From Coriaria nepalensis (lineage: Eukaryota > Streptophyta > Magnoliopsida > Cucurbitales > Coriariaceae): a stretch of 64,000 nt of DNA. Under the pieces are notes generated by a model. That model saw only the letters and a list, made by a program, of their open reading frames with translations. It made no database searches and was not told the origin of the DNA. Below, in pieces: positions 59,876-64,000 of the stretch (positions are counted from its first letter, which is position 1; each line of letters begins with the position of its first letter). Both the position numbers and the translations under genes were made by a program. The DNA lies in assembly GCA_027186245.1 (NCBI GenBank), contig CP114483.1:32893642-32957641 (forward strand), read 5' to 3'.

Positions 59876-62685
59876 GCTTTTCTGGTTCGATCTACTTCAT
59901 TCCTATTTGAGTCATTGACGCTTTTCCTCCTAAAAACGACAATGCCATGTTTTTATCATAATTTTATATTCTAAAAAATACTTTCCAAATATAGAATAAA
60001 AAAAAAAAAAAGAATAAAAAATATTTTCTTTTTATCTCTCAATATCTATTGTTCTTATTATCCGAATAAATATATATTTTATAATACGATAATTCTATTA
60101 TAAATCTTTGAGTTTTTGATCATCTAATTTCATCTTTTAATATTATGGTGTAATAACATCTAAAAATTTAAAATTATGAATAATAGGAGTAAATCATTTG
60201 TATTCATTTAGTCTAATTTTAATTTTGCGATTCAATTTTATTTTATTTTTGTATCATTATAATATTTTCATATATTTTCATATTTGTTTATTTATTTATT
60301 ATATTAAGCTTACCGTAAAATTTTAATTCTTGAAATCACCCAATTAATTATTAATGTTGGTGGACAAAAAGTTAAAAATATTAAAAGTCGTTAATATATA
60401 TTCAAATTCTTTTTTTTATTTTATTCTATTTTTCGTTCTAACATAAAAGATAGAAATATGCAACTCATTAAAATCATCAACATATAACTCATAATGAAAA
60501 CTTGGTTCAAAATTTTCATAATATATCCATCGATGATGAAACTCTTGAAGTGGAAAGCAATTCTGCGGTCCACTAATGACTAACTACTATTAATAAATAA
60601 ATAATAGATAATAAATTATAATTTATTAATAAATTTTTATTATTTATTTATTTTTCCTTATTTATGGTTTTATTATAAGGTTTGATGAAACTATGATTGT
60701 TCAATCCTAATTATTTAATCATCTATATATTATTTATTAATACGTAATGAAGTATTTATTTAACCAAAATAAGTTTTTTTTTGTTTATTATATTTTTAAA
60801 TTTTTAATTAAAAAAGGGTAGGACATATAGGCTGACTCGTTTTAAGACCACTGAGGCTAGCCCATTTTAGGTCCACCGGGCCAGCCTATTTTGGGTCTAT
60901 TCCATAATCTCAACCAGACCCAAGCATTTATTTATCAAATTGGCTAAGATGAGCTCGATCCGACCATAAATAGTGAAAAGTCCAGTGTTGGCCAAACCAA
61001 ACAACTCATTATGACAATTCTAAGTTAAACTTCTTAGTTGATATTCGATTATATAATGATCTTATTAGCAAATGTGTAATTATAAATAAATTCTAAATTT
61101 GCAAATCACTCGAATATTATTGAAATTCCCAAAAAACTTTCATGGTAGAGTTTTTAAGGAAAATATTCGAGATAAAAGATCTTTAAAAGTAGTGTTTTAT
61201 ATGGATAAAGCATGTCCATAGGATACCCCTTAATTATTCAATCACTTTATTAGGAAAATGGACATTTTTGACCTCGTGAAGATAACAAAAAATTATGTAC
61301 TTAGTTTTGAAATATCATAACAAGTACACTAATGTATTAATTAGTAAAATAGAGTTATATTACAACACATAGATATTTGAATGGAGTCAAACATAATTTT
61401 TTTTTGTTATATTTGAGGGATAATTGATATGGATTCGTCTTAATCAAATAATTATAATCTAAAATCAGTCGGTTATGCTAATGTAGTTTATTTATTTAAT
61501 TTATGTAAAGCTTGATCTCAAACAAACTGTTTATTTACTAATGATGTAACACTATATCATGTTGCTCTAATGAAAAAAACTATAGTGGCAAATCCTCAAT
61601 CCGTGTGGAAATTTATATATATAATTTTGATGAGTCAATCTAAGTTTTGAAAATTTATAAAAAATTACAAAAATTTTATGTTATCGAGACATAAAATATA
61701 ACAGATTGCACAAATAAAAGGAAAAATTATATTAATAATACATTTTTTTCTTCTTAATTCAAGCTCCTGAAAAGATTTTATGAGACATGAACCCTTGAAG
61801 TAATATCATAAACTATGACCACTAGTTATATTAATAATATGATTATATGATTATTTGATACAAATGAGATAAATGATTATAATATATTAAATTTAGTATT
61901 TATTGTCACAACTAAATATTACATTATATTAATTAGAAATTAAGTACTTATCATAACAATTAAATTGATTAATATAATTAATTATTTTATTCTTATAACA
62001 TTTTAAAGAGGTCAAAATTGTCATTAATAGTTAATGGAAAAATTTATAATTTGATAAATTGGAATTTTTAATAATTAATTAAAAATCAAACTTTAGTCAA
62101 ACCACCCGACATAGTCAGCCACATCTGGACTAGTTTTTCACAATTAAATAATTGATTATCTTAATTAATTATTTAATTAACTAAAAAGAGTTCTAGTAGA
62201 AGAAGGAACCAAGAACAGTTTATAAAAAGTCATCACTCTAAATATGACTTAAGAGGCTTGGCATTATTAATTAAAAAAAGAGAGGTCAAATTCTTAGGAA
62301 ATAAAAGTTACATTATTTCTCTATTAAGTTTAGATAGTTTATAAGTTGTATGATAAATTTTTTTGAGTTAGATAATATGTGTGGATCTAGGTTAGAGGTC
62401 AAATACTCGGACGAGTTCTTAAACCTTCTCGAGAGGAATCTCTTGTTGATTTCATATGGCATTGTTGTTGAGGAAGAAAAACAAGTTTTTGTCGATCGGT
62501 TTTGTAAGTTTTTAGGATTGTGAGCAATTTCTTTTTCGGTTTTGTAATTATTTCTTAATTTGATTTTATGATTTGTTATTTTAACTAGTATTTACATGTT
62601 CTTATAAGACTGAATGAATTTAGACGATAAAATACATTTAATTTCATAATTCTAACCCTTTTTATATATAACCAAATATGAAATT

Positions 62686-62728
<43 letters not shown>

Positions 62729-63871
62729 CATATAAAATTTTGATAGTATATGCATTTTCTTGGAAACTTGTGAGTGATCGTTGATATTCTATTCTTTACA
62801 ATGGCACCTCAGGTGGCGGCTTCTTTTGTTCCACGAGGGGTTGAGATAAGAGAACCCTCGATTAGCTTACCTTTTTATTTTTCATCCGAATATGAAATAC
62901 CACTATTTTTAACGTTTTTTAATTTATTCCGTGAATAAATAACGGAACAATGCCCTTCTTTTGTAACTCAAGGCCTGCCTTTATGAATCGCTCTGGGAAG
63001 AAGACATTATTAGACGAGGAGTTTAACTGGGTGACACGACCGTTAAGGATATGCCACTTATTTATAGGAGATGTTAAAGTACGCTATTAGATGTTTATCA
63101 CGTCAAAGCCTCCCAATGATAATATATAGCTTGCCATATACAAGGGAGGTTCTGTAAATCTTACCTATTTTGAATGCAACATATGTACATTCTTGTTAAC
63201 CTCTAGCTAGGAAGTAAACAATATAGTTATATAAGAACGGTGTGTTGTTTGGAATAAGATCTTGATGATACACTTAATTGTCAGGGGCCAAATGATATGT
63301 CAGAGAAGAGAAACCAAGCTGAAATGAACCAAATACACCAACTGTTAATCTATCATATATATGACAATACGTGAAAGATGAGAATCTACTTGCTCTCTCT
63401 AGTGGATGATCATCTTCCCAACACTTTCATTCTCTGCTCAAATGTTTTCCATCCAATCATATGAACTTATTTCATTTTCGGTCCCAGTTAATTTATATAT
63501 CGATCGAGTCAGACTTTCCCGATATGAGACAATATTCTCACATTTATTTTTCCGACCGTCACGAGTTTTTAGTATCCCAGAATTTTGATTGCTAAAATTG
63601 GCCTAACATTATTGAAGATTTAAGACAATACTTTTGATTTTATTCTTTTCATCACTGGATTCTTGAGCTATATAATATACATTCTGTAAGGGGGAAAGGA
63701 AAAAAAAAATACAAAAAATACAAAAACAAAACAAAGCTATGGCTCTATTCTTCTCAATGCATATAGTACATATGATTTCAAAAGATGAGCTTATTATTTG
63801 AAGTTGTTCTCTTGTCGGTGCCAGAAACGTTTATTAAGATAATAGGAGGGTTAATTCTCTACTTCTTTTAG
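59876..63871. other. AT-rich intergenic region, no gene assigned
   Basis: Promoter side of the GNAT gene, then long AT-rich sequence. A 46-codon frame starting near 62802 (MAPQVAASFVPRGVEIREPS) has a faint resemblance to plant transposon gag-like proteins but stops early and has no continuation. Confidence 0.5.
62689..62726. repeat. AT dinucleotide microsatellite
   Basis: About 19 uninterrupted AT units. Confidence 0.9.
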
Positions 63872-64000
63872 TTAAACTATTGAATTCATTAGATTATCAG
63901 AAGGTAAATCCCATAAGTCGCAGTCCGAATCGAATATGATAGAACCGTTTTTCATTTCTCTTCCATTCTCAGAGTCGCCTCCATTATTCTCCCCAAGTTT
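63872..64000 (-). CDS. C-terminal end of an unidentified gene, cut by the window edge
   Basis: From the right edge, the minus strand reads 42 codons open to a TAA at 63872-63874. The residues are polar and acidic (ENNGGDSENGREMKNG, then IIFDSDCDLWDLPSDNLM). The D-x-LWDLPSD-type acidic, aromatic ending resembles the activation tail of some plant transcription factors, but I cannot name a family. Base composition is clearly richer than in the AT-rich flank. The entry could also be a chance open stretch. Confidence 0.5.
   Translation of the reverse strand, partial: KLGENNGGDSENGREMKNGSIIFDSDCDLWDLPSDNLMNSIV

Noticed and set aside
62802..62940. Short frame starting MAPQVAASFVPRGVEI
   Set aside because: Faint likeness to plant transposon gag-like proteins only, stops after 46 codons and has no continuation in any frame that I could follow.

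Overview
The window is nuclear DNA of a eudicot plant. It is AT-rich, the genes have spliced GT-AG introns, the proteins belong to land-plant families (PSB27, EPF1, a DREB A-6 type ERF, beta-expansin, a GCR2-type LanC-like protein), and the space between genes holds decayed Ty1/copia retrotransposons, a long-TIR DNA element and AT-rich simple repeats. I could not identify the species.

Ten complete genes can be read, with exon junctions that keep frame and give full-length family members: PSB27 (+, 46-573, one exon); a DUF789 protein (+, 8238-10214, six exons); an ELMO/CED-12 domain protein (-, 20438-22150, eight coding exons); the stomatal peptide EPF1 (-, 24885-25456, two exons); an IST1-like ESCRT regulator (+, 27692-29504, five exons); an AP2/ERF factor of the ERF053/ERF054 type (+, 41776-42972, one exon); a LanC-like protein (-, 45928-48139, six exons) head to head with a clathrin light chain (+, 48466-50174, three exons); a beta-expansin (-, 54479-55712, three exons); and a GNAT acetyltransferase (-, 59171-59875, two exons). 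The last 129 bases hold the C-terminal end of an eleventh, unidentified minus-strand gene.

Between the genes: a decayed copia element on the minus strand (about 14032-19349), a truncated copia element on the plus strand (about 30566-33559), and a third decayed plus-strand copia (about 51490-53930) into which a minus-strand LTR-plus-gag fragment has inserted, flanked by a 41-bp direct duplication. There is also a non-coding element of about 650 bp with long imperfect terminal inverted repeats (11674-12319), a near-perfect 3 x 73 bp tandem repeat (23608-23826), several degenerate repeat arrays (4467-5215, 35503-35860, 40357-40710, 50378-50518), and a tRNA-Arg-like relic (24517-24590). Much of the rest is AT-rich sequence in which I see nothing.

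The genes do not form an operon or pathway. What ties them together is ancestry: from memory, their Arabidopsis counterparts lie in two short runs, AT1G03600-AT1G03650 (PSB27, DUF789, ELMO, GNAT) and AT2G20750-AT2G20880 (EXPB1, CLC1, GCL2, EPF1, ERF053). The window therefore looks like one unfractionated ancestral block that Arabidopsis carries split between duplicated regions. I found no evidence of a novel defence, biosynthetic or mobile system beyond the repeats and elements listed.
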